From NCBI GenBank assembly GCA_026214975.1, contig CM047817.1, positions 59,738,407 through 59,802,406 of the forward strand: 64,000 nt of DNA. The letters run 5' to 3'. Shown here one piece after another: positions 18,910 through 31,219 of this stretch (the stretch's first letter is position 1; every line of letters begins with the position of its first letter). Source of the DNA: Gentiana macrophylla. Its lineage: Eukaryota; Streptophyta; Magnoliopsida; Gentianales; Gentianaceae. A program made the translations under genes and the position numbers. A model generated the notes under the pieces. It was not told where the DNA came from, made no database searches, and saw nothing but the letters and a program-made list of their open reading frames with translations.

Positions 18910-21900
18910 CTGATCTCTAGGTAAACCTTTTGTCAGCGGATCTGCAAGATTCTCCTTTGATTTTAAATAGTCGATGGAAATCACGCCATTAGAGATCAAT
19001 TGTTTAATGGTATTATATCTACAACGTATATGTCGTCACTTACCATTATAGATACAACTTTGTGCACGACTTATAGCCAACATACTATCAGAATGTACGC
19101 CAATTGGAGGAATTGGTTTTGGCCAAAAAGGAATATCCTCTAAGAAATTCCTTAGCCATTCGGCCTCTTCTCCAGCTTTATCCAATGAAGTAAACTCAGA
19201 TTCCATAGTGGATCGAGCTATGCACGTTTTTCTTGAATATTTCCAGGACACTGAACCACCACCAATATGGAATACATATCCACTAGTGGATTTTGAAACC
19301 TTTCAGTCATATATCCAGATTGCATCACAATATCCTTTCAGTACTGCTGGATATCGTGTATAATGTATCACGAGGTTCATTGTAAATTAAAAATACCTTA
19401 ACATCCTTTCAAGGGCTATCCAATGAGCCTCACTTGGATTACATGTGAACCTACTTAATTTATTAACTGCACAAGCCATGTCTGGTCTTGTATAATTTGT
19501 AATTTACATCAGACTTCCATTCACTTGTGAATATTCCAATTTCCTCACATGTTCACCTCTATTCTTCACTAAGTGTTTACTTAATTCACTTGGAGTTTTC
19601 ACAGGACTCTTGTCAATAGCATTAAACCTTTTAGAACAGGCTCAACATAATGAGCATGTGACAACATCAGTCCATAATATGTTTTTGAGATTTTAATGCC
19701 ATATTATAACACCAGCAACTCATGTCTCCTTCATATTGAAGCTCTTATTCAACATTCTCTTAGTGTTCACAATTATATCATGATCACTACCCATGATTAT
19801 AATGTCGTCCACATAAAAACATACTATCACGTAAGATTTAGGTGTTGTCTTGATGTAGCACACTTATCACATTCATTGATTCTAAAGCCATTTTCTATCA
19901 TCTTTTGGTGAAATTTCAATTGCCACTGTTTAGGGGTTGTCTTAAGCGCATACAGTGATTTCACAAGTTTGCACACTTTCTTCTCTTGACCTTTAACCAC
20001 AAACCCTTCATGTTGTTAAATATAAATTTCGTCCTCCAAATCACCATTTAATAAAGTTGTTTTAACATCCATTTGATGGATTTGAAGGTTAAACAGTTCA
20101 GCAATGGAAATCATAATACGTATAGACGTAATTCTCGTAACCGGTGAGTATGTGTCAAAGAAACCTTGGCCTTCCTTTTGTATATATCCTTTGGCTACTA
20201 ACATGGCCTTGTATTTATCAATAGATATATCATCTTTCATTTTCTTCTTGAAAATACACTTACATCCAAGTGGTTTATCTCCGGGTGGAATATCAACCAA
20301 CTCCCTAGTGTGATTTTACATAATGGATTCAATTTCACTATTAATAGACTCCTTCCAAAATGGTGCTTCTTGAGTGGACATAGCCTCAACATTTGTCCTT
20401 GGATCATCCTCTACCATATAGGTAAGGAAATTAGGACCAAAGGACAGTGAAGTCCTTGCCCATTTACTTCTGCGAAGTTCCTCCATTTCCCAATGATCAT
20501 TTGAATCATCATGTGTTATTTCATCAGAAGTTCTCTTAGAACTTGAACCTTGCTTTTACTCTTTTTTTCAAGGAAAGATCTCCTCAATAAATACAACATT
20601 CCTTGACACAATAATTTTATTCTCATGAACGCCAAGAATGTCTGATTTATGGACTAGAAATCGATAGGCACTACTATTATCCGCATAGATAATAAAAATA
20701 CAATCAATTGTTTTAGGCCCAATTTTTACTTGTGTAGGTTTGGTTATTTCTACCTTTGCTAAACACCCCCAGACTTTTAGAATTTTTTAGTTAGGTTTGA
20801 CCCTTCCACAATTCATAAGGTGTCTCATCCCTTTTCATTGATGGTATTCAATTCAAGATGAAGTTCGTTGAGAGGATTACCTCCCCCATATTTTTGGGGT
20901 AAAACCGAACTAATCAACATATCATTCATCATTTCCTTAAGTTTTCTGTTTTTCCATTCGGCAACATCATTGGATTGTGGGAGGTATGGTGCATTCGTTT
21001 GATGAATAATTCCAAATTCCGAACAAAATTCATCAAAAGGTGCATCATATTGTCCACCTCTATCAATACGAATCCCTTTGATTTATTTGCTAAGTTGATT
21101 CTCAACTTCATTATTGTAATTCTTAAAAGCATCAAGAGCCTCATCTTTACTACACAAAATATATACATAACAGTGTCTTGTGCTATAATCGATAAAAGTA
21201 AAAAAAAACTTTTTACCACATCTGGTTTGCACAAATTTTAATTCACAAATATCCGTGTGAATAAAATCTGAAGGTTCATTAATATATTCATCACTTGGAA
21301 ACGGTAACTTTGTCATTTTTAAATCACATGTATGGCATTTTTTATCATCAAAATGTAGTTTAGGTAACAAATCTATGTTTATTAGTTTATGAACATATTT
21401 ATAATTTGCATTTCCTGATCTAAAATGTCATAAAGATGAAGACTCGACCAAATAAGCAGAAGTAGATCCATGTTTATTACCACCACTAATAATGTTCGTA
21501 GATTTTGGCACATGGGGCTTAGGTATTACAGTCATAATGCTTAATTTAAACATTCCATCTACTAAATAGAACCTTCCCACAAACATTCCATTTTTACATA
21601 ACAAAAATTTGCCGGATTCAAAAGAAAGTTTAAAACCATTACTAACAAGAAGTGCACCAGACACCAATTTTTTTTTTAATTTCAGGCACGTGCAACACAT
21701 TGTTAATGGTTAAATGCTTGTCAAAATTCATCTTCAAGACAACCTTTCCTTGGCCTTAAACCTTGGAACTTGCTGAATTTCCCATGAACAATTTTTCCCC
21801 TTCCATTATTTGATAGTCGGAAAACCTGGCTTTGCGCGTGCCCCCATGTCTACGAACCATTGTTGTGGATTTCCATCCTTGTTGCATTCTGACACCACCA

Positions 21901-22020
21901 TTGACAATGGAATGAGTTATTTCAATGTTCCTACCATTTCTGTTCACAAACAAAAGATCAACAATCAAAATTTGCAGCACAAACGTTTTTAACAACTGTG
22001 TCTTCAAACGGAATTTTAAG
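18910..22020 (-). pseudogene. pol: Tork-like unit ii pol: protease, integrase, RT, RNase H (many stops)
   Basis: In sense order: protease region around 21990-21750 leading to MEGEKLFMGNSASSKV and the segments LVSGALLVSNGFKLSFESG and NGMFVGRFYLVDGMFKL; integrase with zinc-site KKCHTC (near 21330), FIHTDICELKFVQ, IDRGGQYDAPFDEF and DVAEWKNRKL; RT with DTYSPVTRITSIRIM and HQMDVKTTLLNGDLEDEIY (20040-20170) and the YVDD site near 19800; RNase H with [20 protein letters not shown] (19140-19210). It ends with ENLADPLTKGLPRDQ near 18910. Stops and shifts break every domain. It is the most complete Tork-like unit in the window because no other element has inserted into it. Confidence 0.85.
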
Positions 22021-22376
22021 AAATCATGGATAGTTTTAACAAATAATACGAACATATTTATAATATATAACACCTCAGTAAAACCTTTTATTCTTTGAGT
22101 TTTCAGAAAAACCGAATAATTACAAAGTATTTTGGCCTTGAAGACAATGCAGTCTGTTGTGCCGAATTTTAGAAGAAAGAAAAATGTGAAAAAAGATTAC
22201 TGTTAACTACAACTTTTATAATGTTATTTACCATAGTTGCATAATTCAATTATAAGTTCAAAATTTATGCAACTGTATGCAAACAAAACAGATTATACAT
22301 GAACATCAAATCTAGCGTGATTGTTGATGAAAACATCAAATCTAGCGTGATGTTTAACATAAAATTCAAGCAAAAT
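22021..22376 (-). other. Tork-like unit ii: 5' sequence before protease, no gag
   Basis: About 350 bp between the unit boundary and protease. A gag of about 300 codons with a zinc knuckle is expected here but is not found. Seen instead are the GGCCAAAATACTTTG block shared with 43320-43420, a small inverted repeat (GTTGCATAA and TTATGCAAC, near 22229-22270) and a doubled acatcaaatctagcgtgat word near 22303 and 22331. Confidence 0.6.
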
Positions 22377-23560
22377 CAAAAATGGATTTAGAATCAATGA
22401 ATGAGATATGTGTATCTACATCAAGACAACACCTAAAGCCTACATGTTAGTATGCGCGTTAGAGAATTCAGCCCACAAAGTCTCACAGAAGTGGCCCCAC
22501 TTCTCTTTACATAGGGGACCTTCTATAAAGGGTACTCTGGAATATCCCACTTTTCTTAACAAAGATATAGGAATCATTAAAAGCTTTATGCTTAACCTGA
22601 ACCTTTCAGCACACAACACTTTCGTTATAATAGAATGTTAATTTCTAATTGTCCCTCATAACATAGTTGTCTCTTTTGAACCATGATCTTGGAATCTTCA
22701 GTCACTATGGTTGGGTTGCCATTATAAGGGAACATGTGTAGTAGGCCTAATTCCCATTCCATTTGTCAAGAATGACATGTGATATCGGAATCGAGTGATT
22801 CAAAAGCCTAACATCAACTACTATCTTAGTAGATTCCAAAACTGTTTTTAGCTGCCGAAAATTCTTTCCGTAACTCATTCAAAATTGGGCTTGAAATGGA
22901 ATGTTTTCCACTTCTTCCAACACTGTATTTGAGCTAAAAACTCTGAAATTCCCCCACATGAATGAAAATTAATGCATATGCTATGCAGACTCTGTAGAGA
23001 TAACAAACGGAGCTCTATTGCATTGGGCGAGGTGGTTTGCTGCCTTGAACCTTCCCTAGTAGAGTACCATCAGACATACTCGGTTAAGTAGTGAACTAGG
23101 TCTTGAACTGCTCAAGCTTTGGTGCATTCCTAGTAAATGATACCTACACAATAGACCCCCTAGCGTTTCGAAGTTCCCATGGTTGTCTCCAAATAGTCCC
23201 TGGAACACATTGGTTTCAGAAAGTATGTTAGAGAATTCAGCCCCCCCAAACTCATGCAGAAGCAGCCCCACATCCACTTACATAGTCCTCCTATAAAGAG
23301 TACTCTGAAATATCCCATTTGGTTTAACCATGATATAGGAATCATTAAAATCTTATGCTTAACATGAACCATTTAAACACAACACTTTTGTTTAAATAGA
23401 ATGGGTAATTGCTAATTGTCCCCATAACTTAGTTGTCCCTTTTGAACCATTATCTTAGGATCTCCATTCACTATGGTTGGGTTTAAATTATAAAGGACAT
23501 TCATAATAGGATTAAGTCTCATTCTGTTTGTCAAAAATGAATTCTGATCTCTAAGTAAAC
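22377..23560 (-). repeat. Tork-like unit boundary 1: inverted RT scrap and duplicated 3' sequence
   Basis: Three parts, low to high coordinate: a plus-strand RT fragment (about 22390-22452, reading NGFRINE-D-CIYIKTTPKAY); a 3'-end repeat copy (22462-22790); a 0.44 kb spacer; and a second 3'-end repeat copy (23228-23530) joined to the true end of pol. Boundary 2 at 45530-46640 has the same parts in the same order and breaks at the same codon of RT, where VC is followed by gcg-ttagagaattcagc. The RT scrap is opposite in direction to the surrounding element. Confidence 0.8.
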
Positions 23561-23675
23561 CTTTTGTCAGTGGATTCGCAAGATTCTCCTTTTATTTTAT
23601 ATAATCAATGGAATTCACGCCATTAAAGATCAATTGTTTAATGGTATTATGTCTACAACTTATATTTCATGACTT

Positions 23676-25505
23676 TGTTAGGTGTGATGCCCGAAAGACA
23701 ATTTTGTAATTGTTTTATTTAATAAATGGAATGATATTATTATTCATATTTATTATTCTCATATTCACCGATGTGACAATAGTATTTACACTATAGAATA
23801 CCCTAAAGTATATCGTTTATGTAATCACTTAACTCAGTGTATGGGATATACACGGGATGATTGAGTTAGTGAAGATGTACTTAAAATACAATTAGCCCGT
23901 AGTGAAGTTAATCGAGAGTATCGGGTCTCTCCTTTAACGTGCTATTAATGCGCCCAGAACACAATAGGTGTGATTGTCTTATCCGGACATTCGGTTAAGA
24001 GAACCTAGTGGGGCATTTAAATATGATAGATATATCATATGAAATTTGGACCGATTTGATTAGAGTTCACAATATAATTCCATAATCGAAGTCTTATCGA
24101 ATCAATCGATGATCATATTTATGGATATATCTTAATCCTGAGGTTATCACAGTCAATTGCTTGAATCAGTATAAGGTTTGACTTGACGGTTAAGGATTAC
24201 ATTGAGTCTGTGATCTGAATTACCCCATCTTGGCATTGTACTGGATTGAGTGAGTAGTCTGTGTTATCACAGATACGGAATCCATTCCTTCCATTTATAG
24301 AAGTAGATAGACAGTTCCCTTATTTGTTAATCCTAGAAACTGATCGATCATACGAGTTCATATTACACTGATTAGCTACCAGTGAGTTGTATGAATTAAT
24401 TGATCACTAGGGGGTTAATGGTAAATAAGGATAAGAGGTTCTAAAAAGGGTTAACAGTAGCTTCCCGATTTAGAATGAACAGACTATGGAGGATTAATCC
24501 ATATGTAATGATTATATCAATGGATGCTTATTATTACTCTCGTGAGGAGATAAATATAATCTCATAATCGGAGGAGTGCAGTCACGGGATTATGGTGGCA
24601 TATTCCTGTGATTGATTTATCGAATATAATTATTCTGTTCGTAAGATAATTATTTATTTGATTTATCGGAGCCTCTGATTATTAGTCCATGGTCCCCGAC
24701 GTGCCTCCAAATATAGCATAGCTATTCTCGGACGTCGAATCCTAATAATATTAATTTAGTTCTTGTTAGGACTTTATTAAAACGATATGTGAATTAATTG
24801 TTTAGAAAACTATTAAATTAGTTGGGGTAAATAATTAAATATGTGAAAAAGACATTTTACATAATCTTGTCCCAATTAGTGTGTTTGGCCGAAAATCATA
24901 AGTGACTAGGTCACAATACAATTTTCGGCCATAGCCTTATTTTAGGAACAAGAAATTGTTTTCTTGTGTATTAATAAGACATGTGCATAAAATATTTATT
25001 GGATAAATATTTATGGTAAGAAATAAAGATAAATATTATTCTAGATTGGTTCTAGAATATTATGGAATTATCTTTTATTCATTGGATTTATTTAATTGCA
25101 AAAAAAAATCCTTGGAGGTTAAGTTTTACTCTCCTATATAAAGAGAGTTCTCCCAAGCCCTACACACACACATATTTCGACTATCATCACTTAGAGGGAA
25201 GATAGAATATTTTCGGCCAAAGGGGAGAAGGGAAAAATCTTGGAGGTTTTTCCGAGTAGCATATCGGAAGGGTTCGAGTCGAGAATTTCCTTCCACCGGG
25301 AGTTGCTTGGATCACACGTACGGAAGATCGTGGTGCTCTTCACATATTCTTGCATTCTTTCTATTGCAGTTCTTCAACTTGGATTTTGAGATCCAAGAGG
25401 TATGATCTACAACCCCCTTGTAGATATAGATCTAGTTATTTTATTACGTGTATTTTATAGATCAAGATCCTTAAATCGCTTCCGTTGCGGATGGTATTAC
25501 TAACA
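23676..25505 (+). repeat. Solo LTR 1 (1830 bp) with intact target duplication
   Basis: TGTTAGGTGTGATGCCC opens it and GGTATTACTAACA closes it, with TGTTAG/CTAACA terminal inverted repeats. The five bases gactt occur directly before (23671-23675) and directly after (25506-25510), and joining across them restores the Tork-like RNase H sequence. No internal region is present, so this is a solo LTR left by recombination between two LTRs. A TATA box (CTATATAAAGA, near 25134) sets the plus orientation. The sequence style is copia-like; the lineage is not identified. Confidence 0.92.
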
Positions 25506-25510
25506 GACTT

Positions 25511-26473
25511 ACCATTATAAAACATCTTTGTACATCCTATAGCTGACAAACTATCACAATGTATGCAAATAGGAGGAATTGGCTTTGGCCAACAAGGAAT
25601 ATCCTCTCAGATATTCCTAAGCTGCTCTGCCTCTTCTTTAGTTGTATCCAATGCAATAAACTCATATTCCATAGTGGATCTAGCTATGCACATTTGCTTT
25701 AAAGATTTCTAGGACACTGCACCGCCACAAATAGTGAATACATATCCACTAGTGGATTTTGAATCCTTACAATCAAATATTGAGTTTGCATCACAGTATA
25801 CTTCCAATACTGTTGGATATCGTGTATATCTTGTATCTCGATGTTCATTGTAATTTTTAAATACCTTAATACTGTCAAAAGCTAGCCAATGATCCTTATA
25901 AGGATTAGTTATGAACCTACTTAATGTATTCACCTGCACAAGACAAGTCTAGTATAGTACAATTCATAATGTACATCAGATTTCCAATCACTTGTCATTA
26001 TTTAAATCGCCTCACAAGTTCACTTCTATTCTTCACTAAGTGTTTACTTAAGTCAATTGGAGTTTTCATAAGACTCTTGTCAAAAGCATTAAACCTTTTA
26101 AGAACAGACTGAACATAATGAGCTTGTGACAACATCAGTACCAGATGTTTTTGAGATTTTAATCCCAACTATAAGATCATCAACTCCCATATCCTTCATC
26201 TCGAAGCTTTTAGTCAACATTCTCTTAGTGTTCACAATTATACCATGATCACTACCCATGATTAGCATGTCGTCCACATACAAACGTACTATCACGTAGG
26301 ATTTAGGTGTTGTCTTGATGTAGATGCTCTTATCTTATTCATTGATTCTAAAGCCATTTGCCATCACCATTTGGTCAAATTTCAAGTGCCACTGTTTAGG
26401 TGCTTGCTTAAGCCTGTACACTTATTTCAAAAGTTTTCACACTTTCTTCTATTGAAACCCTTCGGGTTGTTCC
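25511..26473 (-). pseudogene. Tork-like unit main: C-terminal RT and RNase H
   Basis: RT is represented by MIVRLYVDDMLIMGSDHG, including the catalytic YVDD (near 26270), and by TKRMLTKSFEMKDMG. RNase H continues through SRFITNPYKDHWLAFD and [16 protein letters not shown] (25709-25939). The reading frame shifts several times. The last part of RNase H lies across solo LTR 1 at 23560-23670. The upstream edge at 26473 is the Sirevirus E1 insertion point. Confidence 0.85.
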
Positions 26474-28185
26474 TGTTGGTCCCTTGGAAAGGCTAACACA
26501 AGTTTAGAGGGGGGGGTGAATAAACTTGTCCCCACAAACTTTCCCAAAACTGAAAGTACCCGGGAATCGAGTTTCTCAAGAATCAAATCGAACTATCAAG
26601 CTGATGTACAATGTGGCTCAGTTTAGTTTCGTTCCAACCCTTTAATCCTGTGTAGGAGTTAGTTAATTCAGCTTAGCTAATGCTGGTACTGTATTAACTT
26701 GTAGCAGATAAGATCAATCCTTTTGTGCAATAGATGTGTCAATAAAGATCTAAGTCTCTTATGTATCAGTTCTGTGCTGACTCGGTGTCTAATGTTTGCT
26801 GAGTGTAGTGATAAAATGATTATGCAAATATAAATGCGTAAAGTAAATCAACACAGAGTTTGTTTATGGAAGTTCCGGGTGGTGTAATCCCATATATCTC
26901 CCCTTCTCCTGTGGTGTAGGAGGTATCACTAGAATCTTGAAATAACTGTTACAAAATCCTAGTCCAATGACAGTCCTTCACGACACCCTAGTTTCACTGT
27001 CTACACATAATGAAGAAATGTGTGATTGCTCCCTTCACTCTGCACACTGATCCTTTGGAGGTGGAATGACTCCTTCACCAGCTCACCACTAACATAAACA
27101 CAATCCAGATCGCACTAACATTGTGGCAACCAAGTTGCAACCGTATGAGGAAAGGTGGAGTTGCTCTCCTCAAACTATGCACAGCCAACCATTTTTCACA
27201 AAGGTTAGGTTTAGAATTAATCAAAGATTAATTCAGTGAGCTGTCTGATTCTTCTGGATATGACATTGTAGCTCCAAGATGCCTTCTTCCCCTTAATGGG
27301 TTACTGGATCATTCTTTGTAATCTTCAAGGCAATTCCATTGGCTTCCTCTTTTCTAGATATGAATTCTGATTTTCTGAATCTGGATCTTTAGATATATGC
27401 TTTGTAAAGCGTCTTCCAGATCTCTGTTTCTCAAGTGCTTGCGTCTGTGTATTTATAGGGGCAATGTAACGGTCAGATAAATTTATAGCCGTTGTATTTG
27501 TTGTTTAGCCAACGTTCATATGTACGACCTTTTTCGTTTTGTTATTTCAAATTAAACAAGGCCTTAACTCAGTGTTCTACTCTTCTTCAAAACTGAGTAC
27601 CTCATATACATGACATCTGACTTTGATTGACTAAGTCAGGGTACACAATTCAGTTTCTTCTTTTCTTGGCAACTGATAATCTTTGTCCTTAAGATTATTC
27701 AGCTTTACATGATCTATAGTTCAGTTTCAGGTCACCACAGACTTGCCTGAATCCTGACTTATAGTCATGACTTAATCAGCTTCTAACTGAGTTTGCCACC
27801 TCAGTTCTTCAGTCTTCAATAACTGAGTATGTGTCCCTCAGTTCTTCAGTCTTCTAGATAAGCCAACCGAGTTTATGTCCTTCAGTGAACTTATCTTCTT
27901 CAGTTCTTTCATAACTGAGTCTGATCTCTCAGTTCTTCATATGTATACTCAGTTTGGTTGCTGTGACTCAGCTGTTTGCCTAGTTCCTACACAATGCTTG
28001 TCTGAAACAACCTATACAAAGTTTAGACTCTAGATAGAACTTATATAATTTTCTCTAGACTATTTCTTGCTTCTTCTTTCATTATACACTATAACAGTTA
28101 GTTATGACTTCATCATCATGGGTTGTAAGTGATCTTACTAAATACGTGACAAATCATCATCAAAACACAGATATTATTTCCAACA
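26474..28185 (-). repeat. 3' LTR of Sirevirus E1 (1712 bp)
   Basis: On the minus strand it begins TGTTGGAAATAATATCTG and ends CAAGGGACCAACA. The polypurine tract CAAAAAGGGGGAAAT precedes it at 28186-28200, so this is a 3' LTR. Its size equals LTR E2 (1713 bp), yet the two differ widely in sequence and so belong to related but separate subfamilies. Around 27780-27970 the words CTCAGTTCTTC and AACTGAGT recur many times. The hairpin at 26498-26529 lies near its sense 3' end. Confidence 0.85.
26498..26529 (-). other. C-run hairpin in the Sirevirus E1 LTR
   Basis: Perfect 9 bp arms ACAAGTTTA and TAAACTTGT flank a G-run loop (GAGGGGGGGGTGAA on the plus strand). Compared with E2 the stem pair next to AAGTTTA is C-G here and T-A there, a compensatory change. 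Confidence 0.8.
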
Positions 28186-28379
28186 ATTTCCCCCTTTTTG
28201 ACGATGTATCATAACCCTCCCTAAAATCAATAATAAGAGAATAATGCAAGAAATCATAACAAATTAAAATAACAAACTAAAAACAGTTGAGTTTATTACA
28301 AAGCTATACCAAAACAAACTGAGTTACTAGATTTATTACAATTTTTATTTTTCCAAATGTAACATCTTTTAACTAAGAA

Positions 28380-29506
28380 AGATACTTCTTTTTGTTTCTA
28401 GAAGCCTTCTTTCTTTTCCTTCTTCTCTCGATTCATCATCTCTGGGCTTGATATCCAGGTATTCATTGATCAACCGATTTGCTTCTTCGATATCTTGGTT
28501 TTTGAGTTTTATCAAAATCTCTTTAATCTCCTCATCCATTATCTTCTCTTCTTCTTTTGATATAAGACCAAGTTCCTTTTCCTTAGGCTTAAGGATATTT
28601 TCCCCCTCAGTTTTTGTCTCTTTGCCTTCATCTGCCTTTAAATTTTAATTCAATCTGGCACAGATTGCAATCTTCTTTCTGATGTTCAATATAGCTTTAA
28701 CTGAGGCTTCTTCATCTTCCTCAGTTCTTTTTTCTTTAAAGATTTCTTCTGCAATCGAATCTTCGATCAGTTTGTCAGCTGCCTCTCCAATTTGTTGAAT
28801 AATAAGTAGATCAGCATCTACTCATTTGTCTTGTTCTTTAATCAACAGATTGGCATAGATTTCTTCAGATTTGTCAGCTCTTTCAGTTTTATCAGCATCA
28901 CCTTCAGTTTTATCTTCCCCCTTGTTTGAAGATATGCAAAAGCTTTCTTCAAATAACTTGTGCAAGGTGATGATGTTGGAGTATTTGTTCAAACCTGAGT
29001 AATGTGATGTTGAAATAAATTCATGTAAGTTGTAGAGCTTCTGTTGTAGAGTCTGCATCAGAATTTCGATGATCAGTTTTAATCCTTCCAATTTCTCCTT
29101 AGTTTCAGTTAATTGACACCGAGACCTTTCAGTTTTATTACAAGGAACGTCCTTCAATATAGATTTGCTTGTAGACGTATTTTTAACTTGAGATGAGGAA
29201 CTGGCTTCATGATAATGAGAGTCATGAATTAATAGTTCTTTCTCATACTCAGTCGCGCAAAATTCATCATCTTCCATGGCTTCTCTATGCTCCTCAGTAT
29301 ATCCTTCATGCATCTCAGTTGGAAGTTCACTTTCTTCAGTTTCATCTTCAATTAGAATAGTGTCTTCTGCTTCAGTTTTCTTTGCAAGATATTTGTTCCA
29401 CGTCCTTCTTTGTCTCCTTAGAGTTCTTTCATCCAGATTTACAGTTTCACTTGAGCTACAGTTTAAAGTTTCTCTCCCGTCTTCCTCATCGACTTCCCTT
29501 TTCTTC
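28380..29506 (-). pseudogene. Sirevirus E1 downstream ORF, C-terminal part
   Basis: A highly charged frame (28822-29506, with its C-terminal continuation to about 28380 after a stop) that ends before the E1 polypurine tract. It is rich in Glu, Lys and Asp, for example EEDGRETLNCSSSE, TERADKSEEIY and KIMDEEIKEILIKLKNQ, with long helical and probably coiled-coil stretches. There is no similarity to pol domains. By position it matches the downstream ORFs of Sireviruses A, B, C and E2, but it is too different to align by eye. The N-terminal part is cut by LTR E2 at 29507. Function unknown. Confidence 0.6.
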
Positions 29507-31219
29507 TGTTGGTCCCTTGAAAAGGAATTGGTTAAGTTTAGAGGGGGGTGAATAAACTTAACACTTAAAACTTTTGGAGTTAATAAACTCAAGAACTTGA
29601 TGAGTCTGGCGATATCTCAAGAGTCCTGCTGACACCTCAAAGAGTTCTTTGATATACTGATGAGTCTATTGATTTGTTAAGTTTCCTGAGTTTGTGCAGC
29701 GGAATTATATCAAAAATAAAGCCTTAATACTTGTTGTAAAGTATGATACTAAGTATTAGATACCCAGCAGTGTATGTGTGTGATGTCAGTTGCTAGATTC
29801 AGTAGGTTGATGTGTATAATGAACTAAATGCAGAATGTAAGTGCAGTAAGTAAGTAGGCAGATTTTATAGTGGTTCAGGTGGTGTAATCTCGCTACCCAC
29901 TCTTCTCCGTGATGTTGGCGGTAATTCACTAGAGATCTTTGATGTATCTGTTACAAAGATTCCTAAGGTTGCTTGTCCTTCAACAATAACTATGGCTTCA
30001 CAAATTGAAAACTAGAAACATGTAGGATTGCTGCTCCAAAGTCTTCCACTGGTCCTTGAAGGGTAAGATTTCCTTTTCACCAGCTCCACCACAAACAAAA
30101 GTCTTTCACACAAAGGTGCATCACTTGTCTTTTTCAGAGTTCTTTGTAAAAATAAGAATGAATCAAGTAAATGATTCAGTTGCAGCAGCTTGATTAGGAT
30201 GAAATAATCAGCAGCTTGCAGTCTTCAAGTGTGTAAACTTGATGTAGCTTGAATACAGGATACACTTGAAGATTTTCTCTGGATCAGTAGCCTTAAGCTC
30301 AGTAAGTTCAGCAGGGTGCTTTTCTGAATAAAATGCAGCTCAGGATTATTTGTATTTTTCTCTTGTAAAATCATCATCTTTTTCTGAGTTAGAAGTCCTC
30401 TATTTATAGGTAGGAGTCCTTGTGACTTGTATTTGAAATTCAAATATAGCCGTTCCATGTTTTGTCCCATTTGACTTGCTTTCTGTCACTATTCAAAGGA
30501 CTGACAGTGTCAGAATCCTTTTTGGCAGTGTATAGTCTGTGCATCCTTTGACTTGTAACCATTGGATAAAATCCTGAATCATCCCAACATCTTTTTAATC
30601 TCAGCCATTGATTAGTTTGATAAATCAGAGGTAGTTGGCTGTCCTTATCCATGTAATCTTCCAATGTAATCTTGAATTAATCAAGGTATATATATCAACA
30701 TTTCATCGATCTCTTTGAAATACCTATCGCCATCGAACTATAATTTGCTGTGTTTATCATAATCCAGCGGACTTATTTTATCTAACTTTTACTTGTGAAG
30801 TTAGATTACACCTTTTTGCAAATAACTAAGTTCCAATCACCATCCAACTTAAGGAACTTAGACCTTGTACACAAGGTTTATGTAATCAGTTTAGGTCATC
30901 ACAGACTTGCCTAAATTCCGATTCCATAGCCTTGACTTTAATTACTAAGTTTGATCCCTTAGCCTTCATTAACTGAGTTTGAGCCCTCAGCCTTCAGTCT
31001 TTAGCAGGTTCTAGACTAGTCTACTGACCTATCTACCCTACTGATATATAGACTAGTCTGCTGATATAAATCAGCTGACCATTACAGTGCTTGTTTGATC
31101 AAACCTATTCCAAGATCAAAATCTAATAAACCTATACATTTGATCTAGACATCTTTTTGCCTTTGCACTATGACAGTTAGTTTGACACTCATCACTAAAA
31201 CTCAGAAATAAGTCCAACA
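29507..31219 (-). repeat. 3' LTR of Sirevirus E2 (1713 bp), inserted in the E1 ORF
   Basis: On the minus strand it starts after the tract CAAAAAGGGGGAAAT and ends CAAGGGACCAACA, directly against the E1 ORF. No primer site follows, so it does not act as a 5' LTR for the E1 segment; E2 probably inserted into E1. The duplication candidate is tcttc (29502-29506), but the partner is lost. The hairpin is at 29531-29562. Confidence 0.82.
29531..29562 (-). other. C-run hairpin in the Sirevirus E2 LTR
   Basis: Perfect 10 bp arms GTTAAGTTTA and TAAACTTAAC flank the loop GAGGGGGGTGAA on the plus strand. The loop matches E1; the outer stem pair differs from E1 by a compensated change. Confidence 0.8.
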